A stretch of 64,000 bases of DNA from Ryuthela nishihirai (Eukaryota > Arthropoda > Arachnida > Araneae > Heptathelidae). This document shows, one piece after another, positions 44,220 to 55,852 of the stretch (position 1 is the stretch's first letter; every line of letters begins with the position of its first letter). The stretch is from contig JAWZYU010000013.1 in the NCBI GenBank assembly GCA_038380435.1, positions 68,342,446-68,406,445 of the forward strand, written 5' to 3'. The notes beneath the pieces were generated by a model. It was given only the letters and a program-made list of their open reading frames with translations. It did no database searches and was not told where the DNA came from. Both the position numbers and the translations under genes were made by a program.

Positions 44220-44864
44220 TAGTACCTACACTTCGAAATAATGTTTTATATATTTTAAAGAACTATGAATTATTAATTAACAGGTAAAGTTAATTAATAA
44301 TAGAAAATAATCGTACGAATGGTTGTGTAACAAATTTTGTAACTAATAGAATTAAACAAATGAAAAAGCAATATTATGAACTTAAAATTTCAGATGCAAA
44401 TATTATCATAAGAAAGCAGTGGAATGTAATAAATCGAACAAATGATAGATATGAAAAAAAAAATTGTAATGACATTTTGGTCAATTCAGTTACTTAGCGA
44501 GCTCCTAAGAATTGTTTTTTTTTAGAACCGAGGTTGTGTGTTGTTGCTCTTCGGCACAAAAAAATTTTAGGCGGAACATAAAAACCAAAAGAGGCTCTTC
44601 TCGTTTGAACGGTTACCGACCTCTGATCTAGAGTGGCCAATAGCTTTGATTGGGAGAGAACGTGAGACACCTCTTTCAATAAGATATAAAGCTAAAGATT
44701 TATCTAATAGAAATGAGTTTGGGAACAACTATTTGAGCCCACAGCTTGCCCGATTCCGAACTTTTTCGATAATTGCTGAATCTGAGTAACGACCGGTCCA
44801 GGGTTACAAAAAAAAAGAAATAAATAGAATAGAATTTCTAAATAAATAGAAATAAAAAAAAATC

Positions 44865-45065
44865 CCTCTCAAGCAAATGCTGGACATAGAATTCTGAGAG
44901 GAGCTTGTCAGTACAGCACACCACAGATAGGGCTGCGAAAGAAAGTCAAACCTCAACCTAAAGACAATTAGAGAAAAGAAATCTTATCCACGGCTAGAAC
45001 TGATGTTTCCTTTAATTCGCAGTTGAGAACGTTAACCATTCAGAAGCCGAACTGAGGCTAAATGA
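44865..45065 (-). mobile_element. SINE family S2, antisense copy
   Basis: Antisense tail A-run then CTCTCAAGCAAATGCTGGAC. The head, in its own sense, reads CTTCTGAATGGTTAACGTTC and ends ACATCAGTTCTAGCCGTGG, a decayed tRNA-like sequence. Confidence 0.6.
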
Positions 45066-45505
45066 ATTGTCCAAAATGTCTTACAGATTGCCTTTTCTTT
45101 CATATCTATCGTTTATTCTTGGTATTATAAGCCATTATAATTCTGTTTACAGGTAGCAAGGTAGTCACTGGAAGGAGAACTATGCACCTGAGATGGAGAA
45201 CTATGCAATCTGAGATGATGCAAAGAACTGACCAGAACTAGCACCTAATGTCCGACCCCGCATTCCTGCAGTGCAGACAGTTAGTACCTTTCAAAAGAGA
45301 TACACTCTTGTGGAAGGGAACGGGAGAGGTGGGTAGCAAAATCAGTGTGGGATAATCTTCCTCTTAACAGAAGTTTGTTTGTGGGAGATGACTGCCCCAG
45401 ATGAGTAGATCCGTAGAATACGTTTTATCAGTTGGTGGATAATCCTGATCAGAGGCCATCGCAGGTATCTGAACTCTTGCTTCTAATGGCATCGTCAAAC
45501 CTGAA

Positions 45506-46785
45506 TTGGAAGTCTTCCAGTGCAGATGGCTTCAGAATTTAGTAGTGGGGGAACGGGTCTTTACCCCATGCTGCGATTCAGGGACTGTTTATATTGTCGG
45601 CATTTCCTCTCTCAATAAGCATAGTTTCTTTAAACATCCCACTAACCATTTTCTCTCCACAGGTTCTTCGAACGTGAGGACTCTACACAATTTTTTCACT
45701 TTTTCTCTTGATGTCCTCACAAAAGAATTCCATCATTATAGCCTTGATATTCTCGGCTTGTAAGACACCACATGGACAGATAACGTCAGATCTTAAAAAT
45801 AATCTTAAATTTCTCTTTTCAGAGAGAGAGATGGAAAGCATCTCCAAGGCCTACATTTACTTCTCAGTAGACACACTAGTGATGCTCTTCTAGGAGTGCA
45901 GTAATGAAAGCTGTCCTACAGCTAAATTTTAAACAAGCATTAAAAACTTGAATGTTATTTGCTGTTATACACCCACTGAGAACACCAATGTGGATGATAA
46001 AGATGGTGTTACAGACAACTTCAGGATAATTTGAATTCTTTGACGAAAAGAGATATTACCTATGTTGTAGGTGACTTCAATGCTAAAGTTGGTACTGACT
46101 CTGACCTTTGGGGAGGGATGATAGGTCCTTTCGCTATTGGTAGCTCTAATGGCAATGGACAAGTCTCCTGCAGGTAAGAAAATGTAATGGTTTGAAGACT
46201 GGATGGTTGAGGAAGAATGGTACCGTTTTAAGCAGGTTTTTTTGGAAACTAACATTATTCTTTTAGATAAAAGGCAACAGCGGAAGCAGAATTATTTGAG
46301 TGATTATTTGAGGCACTTTAGCTTATTTCAGAAAGAAAGAACTGCAGGAATGTCCTTAATCAATACCCTACTAGTCCTAATAGAAATAATAGTCGAATCT
46401 TTGGCTTGATGACTTGGCTGACAAAGCCGATGAAGCAGTTAGACAGTAAAACAGAAGAGAGCTGTACCAGATAGTTAATACTTTGTTTGGTAGAAAACGG
46501 ACAGGTATACAGGGATTGAAGAATAAACAATGTGAGGTTATAAAAGATGAGGATTCGGTCATGGCTAGGTGGTTTGAGCATTTCAGTTATGTTCTAAGCA
46601 ATGTGGTTAGTTCTACTCCCATTTTTTGTAAGGATGATAGATGCATTACTGGCTTTAATGTTGGCCCTATAACACAGTCTGAAGTTATTTTGGCTATTTC
46701 TGAACTTAAACTACATAAATCTACAGGAGTAGATGAAATTACTATGGAAATGCTTAAATCTGGGAATGTTTCGGTTACCACATAG
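45506..46785 (+). pseudogene. LINE E endonuclease and RT N-terminal remnants
   Basis: The endonuclease part has SSNVRTL and FHHYSLDILGL, then GDFNAKVGTDSDLWGGM near 46070-46120. From 46200 the sequence jumps to the linker EEEWYRFKQVFLETN. The RT N-terminus (46483-46785) reads FGRKRTGIQGLKNKQ and GVDEITMEMLKSGNVS. The central endonuclease portion with the SDH motif is deleted. Many stops; non-functional. Confidence 0.75.
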
Positions 46786-47144
46786 ATGACTGAAATTCTG
46801 AATATCTTTTTATGATAAAGACATGGTTCTTTAGGATATTACCAGAGCTATTATTATCCCCATTTTTAAAAAAGGTGATCGCAGTTTTTGTGATAACTAT
46901 AGGGGTGTCAGCCTACTTTCTGTTCCAGGTAAAGTAGATTGAGAAATGGTAGGTGATGTATCGATCAGATTTTTTAACAGAAAGATTTTTGAGAAATGTT
47001 TGGATTTCAGAAACTTTTGGTTACCGGCTTTGTTGATTTCAAAAAGGCTTCTGACTCTGTTGATCGTCATAATTTGTGATTGATCATGAGATCATATGGT
47101 ATACCAGACGAGTTAGTTAACATAATGAACGCTCTCTGCAATAG

Positions 47145-48468
47145 TGTTGCGACAGATGAATTGTCATGGTCCACCCATTCACTTTTACTTTTCCTTAACC
47201 AGTTTTAATTGATTTACGTTATATTTATCATTTTGCAGATTATTTTTAGTTGTCCATTACATTTCCCTTTCCGACTTTTGAATGACAGACGCTAATACGC
47301 ACGTTAAGGACACGACCCCTCTTCGTCATAGCTAGCGCGTGATCATAAGTTTATGCAAATGTTTTTTACCAGCGTGTAACACACGCCGCATGTATACTAA
47401 GTGACGTTAGCTCACGGAGTCAGTAATGATAGTGGAGGTAGTCAGAATGAGATAGTAATGAAAAATATTAGTAAGAGGAAGTCAGTTTTTTGGGAGTTGT
47501 ATTTAGTGATGTTTAAATGAGCTTTTATTTGCTCATATTGTTTTGTATTCATCAGTTTATATGGTGAGTCGTAAATATTTTGGAAATAAAATTTGTTTGT
47601 TATATGAATATTTTGACTTTGCTATTTTTATCTTGAACAATAATAATTTTTTTATTAAGATTTAACTTTAATAATTTGACAATCTTTGATTTCTTACTCA
47701 TTAGGCAACACTTATTTACCTAACAAAACCTGATTTAACTTTATTTGACAAGTTAATATTGCCTGGCGGAAGTTTATTATATTTCGATCAGTCAAAAGGT
47801 CCAAAAAGAAGAAGTGTAACATACTTTCGGAGCGTTACAGAATGTTCTACAATAAAACCATAATTAATATGTCATTGACGCACGTGTGCTTCAGTGTGAG
47901 AATTGCGTCACTAGTTGATTGGAATGGACAAAACTTTAAATATTGAACGATGTTTTGAAAAGAGAGAAATTAAAAGTTTCGGTTGTAGCTAAAAGCATAT
48001 ATTTTTTGTTAATATTAAGGTTACTCAAGAAACTTCGCTATTAAAACGAATAGGCAATATGGTAGTCGAGTTATGGCTGGTTGGCTTTAATTTCTTCATA
48101 GAAGAGTCATCGCATAACGTGTGGTGATCAAAGTCTGAAAAGAATTGGTAAGATGAAAGTTGGTAACTTGTAAGTTCATTCACAAAGGTAATTGTGGCGC
48201 TTGATGAATATTGCCTAAAGATTATATTTATGCTTTAGTTAGAGTTTGTAAGAATTGCAATACAACTATTTTAAATTCAGTCAAGAATTCTGAAGTTTTC
48301 CCTTGATTGTTGACTTCGTTCCGATGAGTAGACAAATTTGTGTTTAGATTATATTGTTGTTCGTTTGTGATCTGGTTGCATATGTAATTAAATTAATTCA
48401 TTTATAATTTTTGTTGCTAAATATACTTTTGACTCATGCTCAATATTTCCTATTAAAAATCTATAGCA
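47145..48468 (+). mobile_element. Probable solo LTR
   Basis: A 1,324-bp insertion that starts TGTTGCGACAG and ends CTATAGCA, with 4-bp duplications ATAG at 47141-47144 and 48469-48472. It interrupts LINE E; the LINE sequence is continuous if it is removed. TG...CA ends and a short target duplication fit a Ty3/gypsy-type LTR. An AATAAA signal (near 47584) is present. No internal coding region or second LTR was seen, so a solo LTR is the simplest reading. The end positions are slightly ambiguous because the flanks share AATAG. Confidence 0.7.
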
Positions 48469-48472
48469 ATAG

Positions 48473-49312
48473 CATTGAGTGGTGAGAGAGTTATTAAGGC
48501 TTGTAGCAATTGGTTTATATTGCTTCTGGTGTTTTACAAGGGTGCATTTTGTCTCCTTTCCGCTTTAGTTTGGCTATGTTACGCGAAATTCATTGCAAGG
48601 GAAGGAGTTTGAGCCTAAATGGTCTAGAAATCTGAAAATTTCTAATTTAGATTTTTCTGGTGATTTCGCCTTTTGGAAAATGATGTTGATGAGATGGACT
48701 TTTCATTAGAGCTGTTGATGAGACTGGCAGAAACTAGGTTTGGTGATAAACAGAGAGAAAACCAAAGTGTTGATAATAGGTCAGACAGGCTGTGGTTCAA
48801 TTAATCTAAATGGTTGCACTCTTGAACAGGTGTCTCCGTTTAATTATTTTGGGAGCTATGTAACAGATACTGGTGATGTGCCGCATGAGATTAACAGACG
48901 AAGAAGGATTGCTGCTGATATTTTTAAGAATGTATTAAGGGGGGGGGGGAGAAATAGAGGTATACACTTGAAAACTAAATTTATACGGTATAATAGTTTA
49001 TTTTTTTTGTAGAGTTAGTTATAGTGGAGAAACAGACCAAACATTTTGTGCAAAGAAATACTGCGTTGGTTTGGCTATGTTATCCGTATGCACAGCTGCA
49101 GATTCTCAAACAAATTATGAACAGTTTGCCTAAAGGCTTCGGGAAAAAGAGAAGACCTAGGATGTGATGGGTTGACAATGTCGAACCGGAATTTTTTTTA
49201 ATTGGCCTATAGTGGCCAGGTGTAGCAGATGCAGCTCAAAACAGACATGTCTCTTGAAGAAAATTATACACTTCGGTAGGACCTCCATAGCCTGTGGCTG
49301 TATGAAGTTTTT
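48473..49312 (+). pseudogene. LINE E RT middle and 3' end (first copy)
   Basis: RT motif B and C regions are decayed (from about 48520); the open part at 48740-49012 has VINREKTKVLIIGQTGCGS and FNYFGSYVTDTGDVPHEINR. About 165 bp of the C-terminal domain are missing near 49030, then CGTTGGTTTGGCTATG and the 3' end GGACCTCCATAGCCTGTGGC follow at 49270-49290, with a short T-rich tail at 49301-49312. Confidence 0.7.
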
Positions 49313-49317
49313 TTTAT

Positions 49318-49690
49318 GTATGTAGTGAAACGTGGACACTTTGTAAACAAGAAAGCAGGAAGCTTGATGCTTTTGATTCTAGATGCTTACGCAGTATCTT
49401 GGAGATTAGGTGGTTCAACATTGTAAGTAATGATACGGTTAGACAAAGGAGTCGGCAAACTCCTTTGAACAGCATATTGTGCAGAGAGAGACTCCGTTGG
49501 TTTGACTTGAGTGATTCCAATAGGGTTATGAACAGTGTGCCTAAAGTCCCCAGAAAGAGAAGGAGAGTAGGAAGCGGTGGGCAGACAATGTCAAACAGGA
49601 CTTTGTTAGAATTGGTGTAAAGTACCAGATGCAGCAGATATAGCTCAGGACAGATCGGTTTGGAGAACTAAATTGCACAATCTGGTGCAA
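49318..49690 (+). repeat. Duplicated LINE E C-terminal segment
   Basis: After the 3' end of the first copy the sequence returns to the region of GTAGTGAAACGTGGACACTT and continues through GGTGGTTCAACATTGTAAG, GCAGAGAGAGACTCCGTTGG and CAGACAATGTCAAACAGGAC. It ends without a tail near 49690. It supplies the segment missing from 48473-49312. Confidence 0.75.
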
Positions 49691-52206
49691 TTTAATTCTA
49701 CAAATCCTATCGATCCTTAATAAAGAACAGGTATTCAGCTAATTTTTAAACAAATCAATGGTAATGAGATATTTTGAGGATGTTTCTGATTATTTTTGCT
49801 ACAAATGAAATGTTTTGAACAATGTTTCGTTTTTGCTTTACCATAAAAGAAAGATATGATCTCGCTTAACACTTCTCTTTCGTATCTCACGTAAATCGGT
49901 GAAACTCTTCCTAAAGAACAGTGAAAAGGAATTCAAATATCATTGTTTTGTGAAATCAAAAAGTTATACATTTTATTATCAAGATTATAAAGATAATGGT
50001 ATGAATTCATTAAACACCAAATACGATGACTCGATCTCTGACCCATTAAATGATCCTTCCTACATTAAAAGCACTAGCGTATACATAGCTTTTCAATGGA
50101 GGAGGAGGTGACTAGGGGGTGTGGGAATTGATGTGCTAAGTCTCTGAATGGCACGAATTTCGTAGCAAATGTAGTTTATTCAAGCTCTTGAGAGGTGTGG
50201 AGGCTATAGTCCCTCACTCCCACACCCTTGTGTACTCCATAGAATAAAAGCAATACATTTTTTCCAGCAATTTTTAATTGCATGTAGGTATAGATCATAT
50301 TAATGAGTATTTTCAGTGACACATTTTTTACCTTTTTTTGTGCATTGTATCATTAGTCTTATTACACAGAATATATATATATAGCAATCTTTCAGGAACT
50401 ATTTTAATAAAATATCGTCTATCTTTCAATGAATAACGAGATATTTAAACTATTTTTCGCTGCATTTAGTGAAGCTACAAAATTAGGTTAAAAAACAAGA
50501 ATTATCAAAAAAAATATATAAACTTCGTTGCAGTAAGCCTCACAAAATACTTGAAAGATTTGCATATTGTATGCAGCAGACGTATAGCATGATCTTCTAA
50601 CTTCTTAAAGCCTGTTGAGCAAAAATAATTAAAAAGCAAAAAAATAACTTTAAGAAAACTAGCACTCTTAGCTTCGATAATAATTCATAAAATATTTCCC
50701 CCAGTAAAGCTTTTGCTACTGAATTTTTTTAAAATGGACTCCGATATGGTATTATCTCTCAAAAGTTTAGAATAAAGAATAAAATTGAATGCAAAAGATA
50801 AATACGATTTCGTACTGCAACAATAAAAAATCACAGATTCATATTTTCACGGGAAGCATTCCCCAGCAACTACACTAGATAAACACTCACAATAGCCGAT
50901 ACAAGAGATTCAGTGGCGATTAAATCTCTTCATGATGTAATGCACAGACAGCAGGGAAGCATCAGCGCCCTTTATATCGAGAATAATGTCACACATCCGT
51001 GGTGCAAGTTTGCATGTGGAGATTTGTCGCAATATCCAGTTTCCAATAGTCTTTCAATTAAATGTGTAAGAACTTAAAATGAAGATATAACAATTAATGG
51101 TCGAACAGACTAAAGGTTCATCTTTGTCGTACGGCTAAACAATGCAATGATTTCAACTAATTTTGCAGCTATATTTCGATCGAACAGCCTGTGATATCAT
51201 ACGAAATAGAATTAAACTAATCTCTCGGTTTACGAGCTTAATTTGTTCCTCTAAAACTACTCGTAGACGAAAATTAATTTACCATTGCTTCCCATGTTAT
51301 TAAATTTAATTGGTTCCACAAGTCAAAACTTTATCCCCAAACATACAAAGCTCACTTTAATACAGCACAAAATTTTATCAAAGTAGGAGAAAAGGATGCT
51401 AATGGTCAGTTACTGTATTTAAATGTCATTAAACTGTGCATAGACAATTGCTGTTAAAGTTGTATGCGAAAATGCATAATCATTAGGTATCATCACTAAG
51501 ATAAATATGATTATAACACAAGCAAATGCTTATTGCTTATTAATAAAGTCCGATCCCTTTGGTGCCTCATAGATTTAGTTAAGCCAGTTGTCATTCGTGA
51601 TGCAAAAAAAATTAGAAGTCCCTTTAGTGAATGAAGTAAGATGGATGTTTTTAAAGGTTGGAGAAAGCATGTATTCAATTATATCCCATCACGATATCCT
51701 TTATTAAAAAAAGTAAATTCGTTAATTTATGATTACTCTTTCCCCACGTTAAATTACGTTTTCACATGTAATCACTCCTTCCTTTCAAAACATTCCACGA
51801 ACTCAGAACAGCTCTGATTCCCTGAACAGCTCTGATGAACAGCTGATGAATTCCTCTAGGAAACCAAGTTTCCCAGAGGAAGGCAGCTTATAAATTTAAA
51901 AACATGTATTATTTTGTACATATCGTACAGGAGAAAACTCATAAATCGATTCCTAGTATACCGAACATTACTGTAGTAATATGATCACTTTTAGGTAATT
52001 CTGTGATCGCCTTTATTGAATCTGGGAGAACATTTTTTTTTCAGTTATAAATTTGTATTCTAATAATAAGGGTAATGTATATTTCTATAATTTAAATATT
52101 CATATTTCCATTCGTAAACTATCACTAAAGCTATTAAATTAATTGATAATGGATATAATGCGAATAGTGTGATACGACACAAGATTTTCATCCGAAACTT
52201 TAATAA
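49691..52206. other. A/T-rich DNA, nothing recognised
   Basis: No supported gene or repeat. A weak inverted pair (GGGGGTGTGGGAA near 50114, CTCCCACACCC near 50216) may be a small element but has no clear boundaries. Confidence 0.45.
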
Positions 52207-52217
52207 CACTAGACAAC

Positions 52218-52604
52218 GAGGGGCGGGGTGTTTCAGTCGGTAGCGCGCCAAGCTCGTAATCTGTAGTTCCTAGGTTCTAGTCCCAACTGGGTCAGCGTTG
52301 AGATTTATCTCCGCGAAATTCCCCGCCCTGCCCTCGGTCAGTAGGGGACACTGATGGGCTTGGAAAGGCCGCCGTCCGTCGGATGTGACGTTAAGCCGTG
52401 GCCCCGTGTGCGGGAGAGCCATACCCTGTGCACGTTAAAGAACACGCTGGATGGCCTTGACGGGAGGCTAACATCTGTCTCCCAACAGCTGTTGCAATGG
52501 GTCCCCTCCCCCAACCTGCTCTGAGCCTTCGGGGTCCATGTGACCTGGCCATTTAACCCATGGTGTGCAAAAAAGTGCCGCTCATAGGTAAATACAGCCC
52601 AACC
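52218..52604 (+). mobile_element. tRNA-Thr-derived SINE, full length, reference copy
   Basis: A 387-bp sense copy with perfect 11-bp duplications CACTAGACAAC at 52207-52217 and 52605-52615. The tRNA-like head covers about 52218-52290: TTCAGTCGGTAGCGCG, the anticodon loop region CTCGTAA (CGT), GGTTCTAGTCCCAACTGG. The body includes AGATTTATCTCCGCGAAATT, GGCCGCCGTCCGTCGG and GCACGTTAAAGAACACGCTG. The 3' end is GTGACCTGGCCATTTAACCC followed by GTAAATACAGCCCAACC. No internal protein frame. Source LINE unknown. Confidence 0.93.
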
Positions 52605-52954
52605 CACTAGACAACAAATTGAAACTTTTTTTTTTGTAACATTGGTCAAATAGGATGTTTTAACTAATTTTGGAGTGCTGAATTCAGATATGGCTGTGAA
52701 AAACCTGCAGCACGTACGTTTTTTTTTTAATTACGGATTGATGTATTTCAAATTTCAGTGAATACGCATATCTGGGAAATCAAAACAAATGCGACTATTT
52801 TATTAAATTGCAACTTAAAACTCGTTAATTAATTACATGATTACGGTGAAAAAAAATGGAAACATCGTAGTTATAGACCACTGAATATAAAGTAACAAAT
52901 TAAATAATATTGAAACGCAAAATAAGAAAACATGAGTAAGGATCTTTGATACAT
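52605..52954. other. A/T-rich DNA, nothing recognised
   Basis: No supported feature. Confidence 0.4.
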
Positions 52955-54035
52955 ACAAGAAGATCATTTTTTGTCTTTAATGTGCTGAAGTATTTTCCTT
53001 CTGCAAGAACCAGCAGTAGTCACTCATCATTGTTAGGTCCCTTCTATCTTGGTATCGCTCCTCCATGGTTCGGATAAACTAGTGAAATGTTTCCCCTTGC
53101 CCAACACTGACAACTCTTCAGTTCTTGGGTTGGGTTGTTTCACCTCTGAGCGGCACTTTTTTGCACACCATGGGCTAAATGGCCAGTTCACATGGACCCC
53201 GAAGGCTCAGAGAAGTTTGGGGAGGGGACCCACTGGAACAGCTGTTGGGCGACAGATGGTAGCCTCCCGTCAAGGCCATCCAGCGTGTTCTTTAACGTGC
53301 ACAGGGTATGACTCTCCCGCATACGGAGCCACGGTTTAACGTTCCATCCGACGGACGGCGGCCTTTCCAAGCCCATCGGTGTCCCCTACTGACCGTGGGC
53401 AGGGCGGGAAATTTTGCGGAGATAAATCTCAACACTGACCCAGCTGGGACTCGAACCTGGGAACTACAGATTACGAGCCTGGCGCGCTACCGACTGAGCC
53501 ACCCCCGTCCCTTCAGTTCTTGGGAAAGAAGTCGATATGTGAGTGAAAGAAATGGATCTTCAAAGACATTTGGCAGCCAAGATTTTCATAGTTTTTGAGA
53601 AGATCTTGAATGAGCTGGTGGTAGTTTTACTCTTTGTGATTCCCCAGAAAACCCTGGACCACAGACGTAAAGGATTTCCATGCAACCCGCTCCTTCATAT
53701 TCAGTTTTTCTTCGAAAACAGTATTATTCAGTAGCTCCCTGATCTGAGGACCAACAAAGATACCTTCTTTGATTTTGGCATCACTTAGTTTTGGGAATTT
53801 TTTAGTTTGGAATTTTGGAAACTGGCAAAAGTGCAAACACCTTTATCAGTTTTGTCGATAGCTTTTACAAAGTTTTTTATAAGTCTCAATTTGATGTCTA
53901 CTAGTGGGATCAGAATAGCAGAATGTTCAACTAGAGGCTTATACCTTACATTACTCTTTCCAGGAATAAAAACATCCCTTTTGGGCCAGTCGTTTGTTTT
54001 GTAGCGTTCCTTTCTTGCCCTACTGTCCCACAAAC
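52955..54035 (-). pseudogene. Conserved transposon-associated protein fragment, interrupted by a SINE
   Basis: On the reverse strand, read from 54035: CLWDSRARKERYKTNDWPKR, VDIKLRLIKNFVKAIDKTDK, FPKLSDAKIKEGIFVGPQIR, VAWKSFTSVVQGFLGNHKE, then, past the Thr-SINE at 53130-53510, MEERYQDRRDLTMMSDYCWF. I know this WDSRA...FLGNHK...RYQ...MM-DYCW pattern as a protein repeated in many animal genomes and assumed transposon-derived; no function is established that I can cite. A frameshift lies near 53790-53830. Upstream sequence was lost where the R1-like LINE inserted at 54036. Confidence 0.6.
53130..53510 (-). mobile_element. tRNA-Thr-derived SINE with 14-bp TSD
   Basis: Antisense full-length copy. 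The duplicated target CTTCAGTTCTTGGG is at 53116-53129 and 53511-53524. Very similar to the copy at 16913-17298, for example AGCCCATCGGTGTCCCCTA and GGGACTCGAACCTGGGAACT. It splits the ORF of 52955-54035. Confidence 0.95.
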
Positions 54036-54695
54036 ACCCCCTAGAAGGGAACCACCTTGTCGTGGTAAGGGGGCTTGAGTGCCTTACTGAAGTTGAGAGC
54101 TATGCCGACTAGAGTCACTCATGTCGGACAGGCCGAGAAGGAAAGGCCAGACTAAGAGTTCCCACTCAGAGATGACTCCAGAGGGGAAGCACCAAGGTGC
54201 GTGGCAGTCAGTTGACTGTATGTCAACGGCCAAATGGCTTGAGTACAGCTGGAGGTGGGTTTTAGGAATGGATGTATAATAGGAGCTGACGAAGAGCAGG
54301 GGGAAGTAGTGAAAAAAATGAGAAAAGTGCAGCTAAAATGCACAGGAAAGATAAGGAATAGTATGAGGATTGGTAAAGTATGTGGATTTGGAATGGAGGA
54401 GTAAGACGGGTTAATGAGTTGGATGAAAAAGTGATAAGGAATAAAACAATATTGGCAGTACGAAAATCTGGGACTGCAGTATAAGGACGGAGGATGAGAA
54501 AAAGTGTGAAAAGTGAGCACACTATAAAAGAGTAGAGGCGTACAGACGCCAGTGGCTATGGGGAGAGCCCAGTATTACAGGTCTGTTACTATTTGGGGGA
54601 GGAGGCTTATGTCAAGGGATACAAGCTCCTCTCCAACATTTTCTATTCTTTTTCAGGTTCACTGGTCTCTGGTTTATTCGGCGAGTTTAGGTTGA

Positions 54696-54783
54696 GTTCG
54701 CAACTCTTAACACGGGGGAGGATGGGAGTCCTTGGTCCTTTGGATATGGATTCCCATCCACCCCCGTGTTAAGAGTTGCGAAC
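54696..54783 (+). repeat. Long hairpin in the R1-like 5' UTR
   Basis: Arms at 54696-54727 (GTTCGCAACTCTTAACACGG onward) and 54752-54783 pair over 32 bp with one mismatch around a 24-nt loop. The CGGCGA and TTCGCC flanks could extend the stem imperfectly. Confidence 0.9.
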
Positions 54784-55448
54784 CCTTTTTACTTCGCCAA
54801 ATTCCCGTTTCCGGGTTGTAGGTCCACTGGACTCTGCCTGGAGACAGCACCCTACTAAGTCCTAGGTGTGCGGGCCTCACCTCCAAAAGCTGGACTCAAG
54901 GGAGGATACTGGCCAACATTGCTAGAATTGAGAAATTTACCTAATAGGGATGAAGGTGGCCAGAGGTGGTTAGTTTGGGCCCATTAGGGCAGGTGGGAGT
55001 TTTATCATGGTCGCCACGCCTATGAGAGACCCATCAGTTTACCGTAGGTGGAGACCCGTAATGTGGAAAAGGGGATCCTAGAGGTTGAGGGTCAGGAACA
55101 CTGGTAGCCCAATACACCGCCCTTGGCCTCTGCTTCAATAAAACGGGCGATCTGAGCTGGCTCACTCAGATCAATCGGTTCCTGAGGCATCCCCTGTCCT
55201 ACCCCTTTACCGGGGTGGGTCAGGGGCGGTTGCGGAGCCAACGGGGTGTAGGTGATTCTTGACGATAGGGGTTGGGTCCGGCCCGGGGCCCGGACTAGTT
55301 CCGGGCCCCGGCCCGGATCATGCTCTGGTCCGAGGGGAGATCCGAAGTCTGGGTATAACCTGGGCGCAGCTCTCAGGTACCTCGAGCGATGAATTATAAC
55401 TCTGAGGCCTCCCCTTGTTGGGCTCGGTTGTAAGCGGAGACCGCCTGG

Positions 55449-55817
55449 GTGGAATACCCATTACCAAATATGAAAAAGACGAAGTTGGCGAGTGAATCAG
55501 GCGATACTAAAACTAAACGGACTGGAAAAAAAGACAGTAAGCCCGTAGAGGATACTGCTCTTCAAGTGGTTGTGGAGGAAGCCCCAGAGACTCCCACTCC
55601 CACCACATGTACTGATGGTGAACGAGATGGACCTCCACAAGGTACAGAGGACCCAGGTACAGTAATAGATAAAGGGAGTACAAATAATGAGACGGTCCCG
55701 GATAGAACAGTGGAACCCAACGAAAACGAGATGGGTTCGGGAAGGCTGGCCAATGTGGCTGGCCTTCTGGAGGAACTCGTGGTGGCGATGTTCCGTTATA
55801 GAGTTGACAATGAATGA
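55449..55817 (+). pseudogene. R1-like LINE ORF1 (gag), N-terminal part
   Basis: A 122-codon frame, rich in Lys, Thr, Pro and Glu, ending at a TGA (55815-55817). After a short duplicated stretch (GACACGTTGAGTTGACACG) gag-like sequence resumes in another frame. The low-complexity charged N-terminus is common in LINE gag proteins. The start codon is uncertain because the upstream sequence is also open. Confidence 0.6.
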
Positions 55818-55852
55818 CACGTTGAGTTGACACGTTGAGTTGACACGTAGTA

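Larger units (their letters stand above)
42557..44625. mobile_element. hAT-type element, non-autonomous, 2.07 kb
   Basis: Ends CAGGGTTCGGCAAC and the inverse of CAGAGGTCGGTAACC. Target duplications ACCTAGAG (42549-42556) and ATCTAGAG (44626-44633) agree at 7 of 8. Subterminal sequence is also inverted (GCGGCTCTTTGAA / AAGAGGCTCTTCTCG). It carries an S2 SINE at 43075 and probably an M1 MITE at 43961. No hAT transposase was recognised inside. Confidence 0.8.
45160..49690 (+). mobile_element. RTE-like LINE, copy E (split and rearranged)
   Basis: A sense copy that keeps the 5' start (GGTAGCAAGGTAGTCACTGG) and reaches the 3' end. Parts: 45160-47144 (5' UTR, endonuclease and RT up to after motif A), the probable solo LTR 47145-48468, 48473-49312 (RT from motif B region through a deleted C-terminal part to the 3' end) and 49318-49690 (a second copy of the C-terminal region). 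Between 46196 and 46202 an endonuclease segment is deleted. Stops, shifts and a G-run (48941-48950) break the frame. Confidence 0.8.

Noticed and set aside
52218..52290. tRNA-Thr gene
   Set aside because: The acceptor stem is not formed, and the sequence is the head of a 387-bp SINE with its own target duplication.
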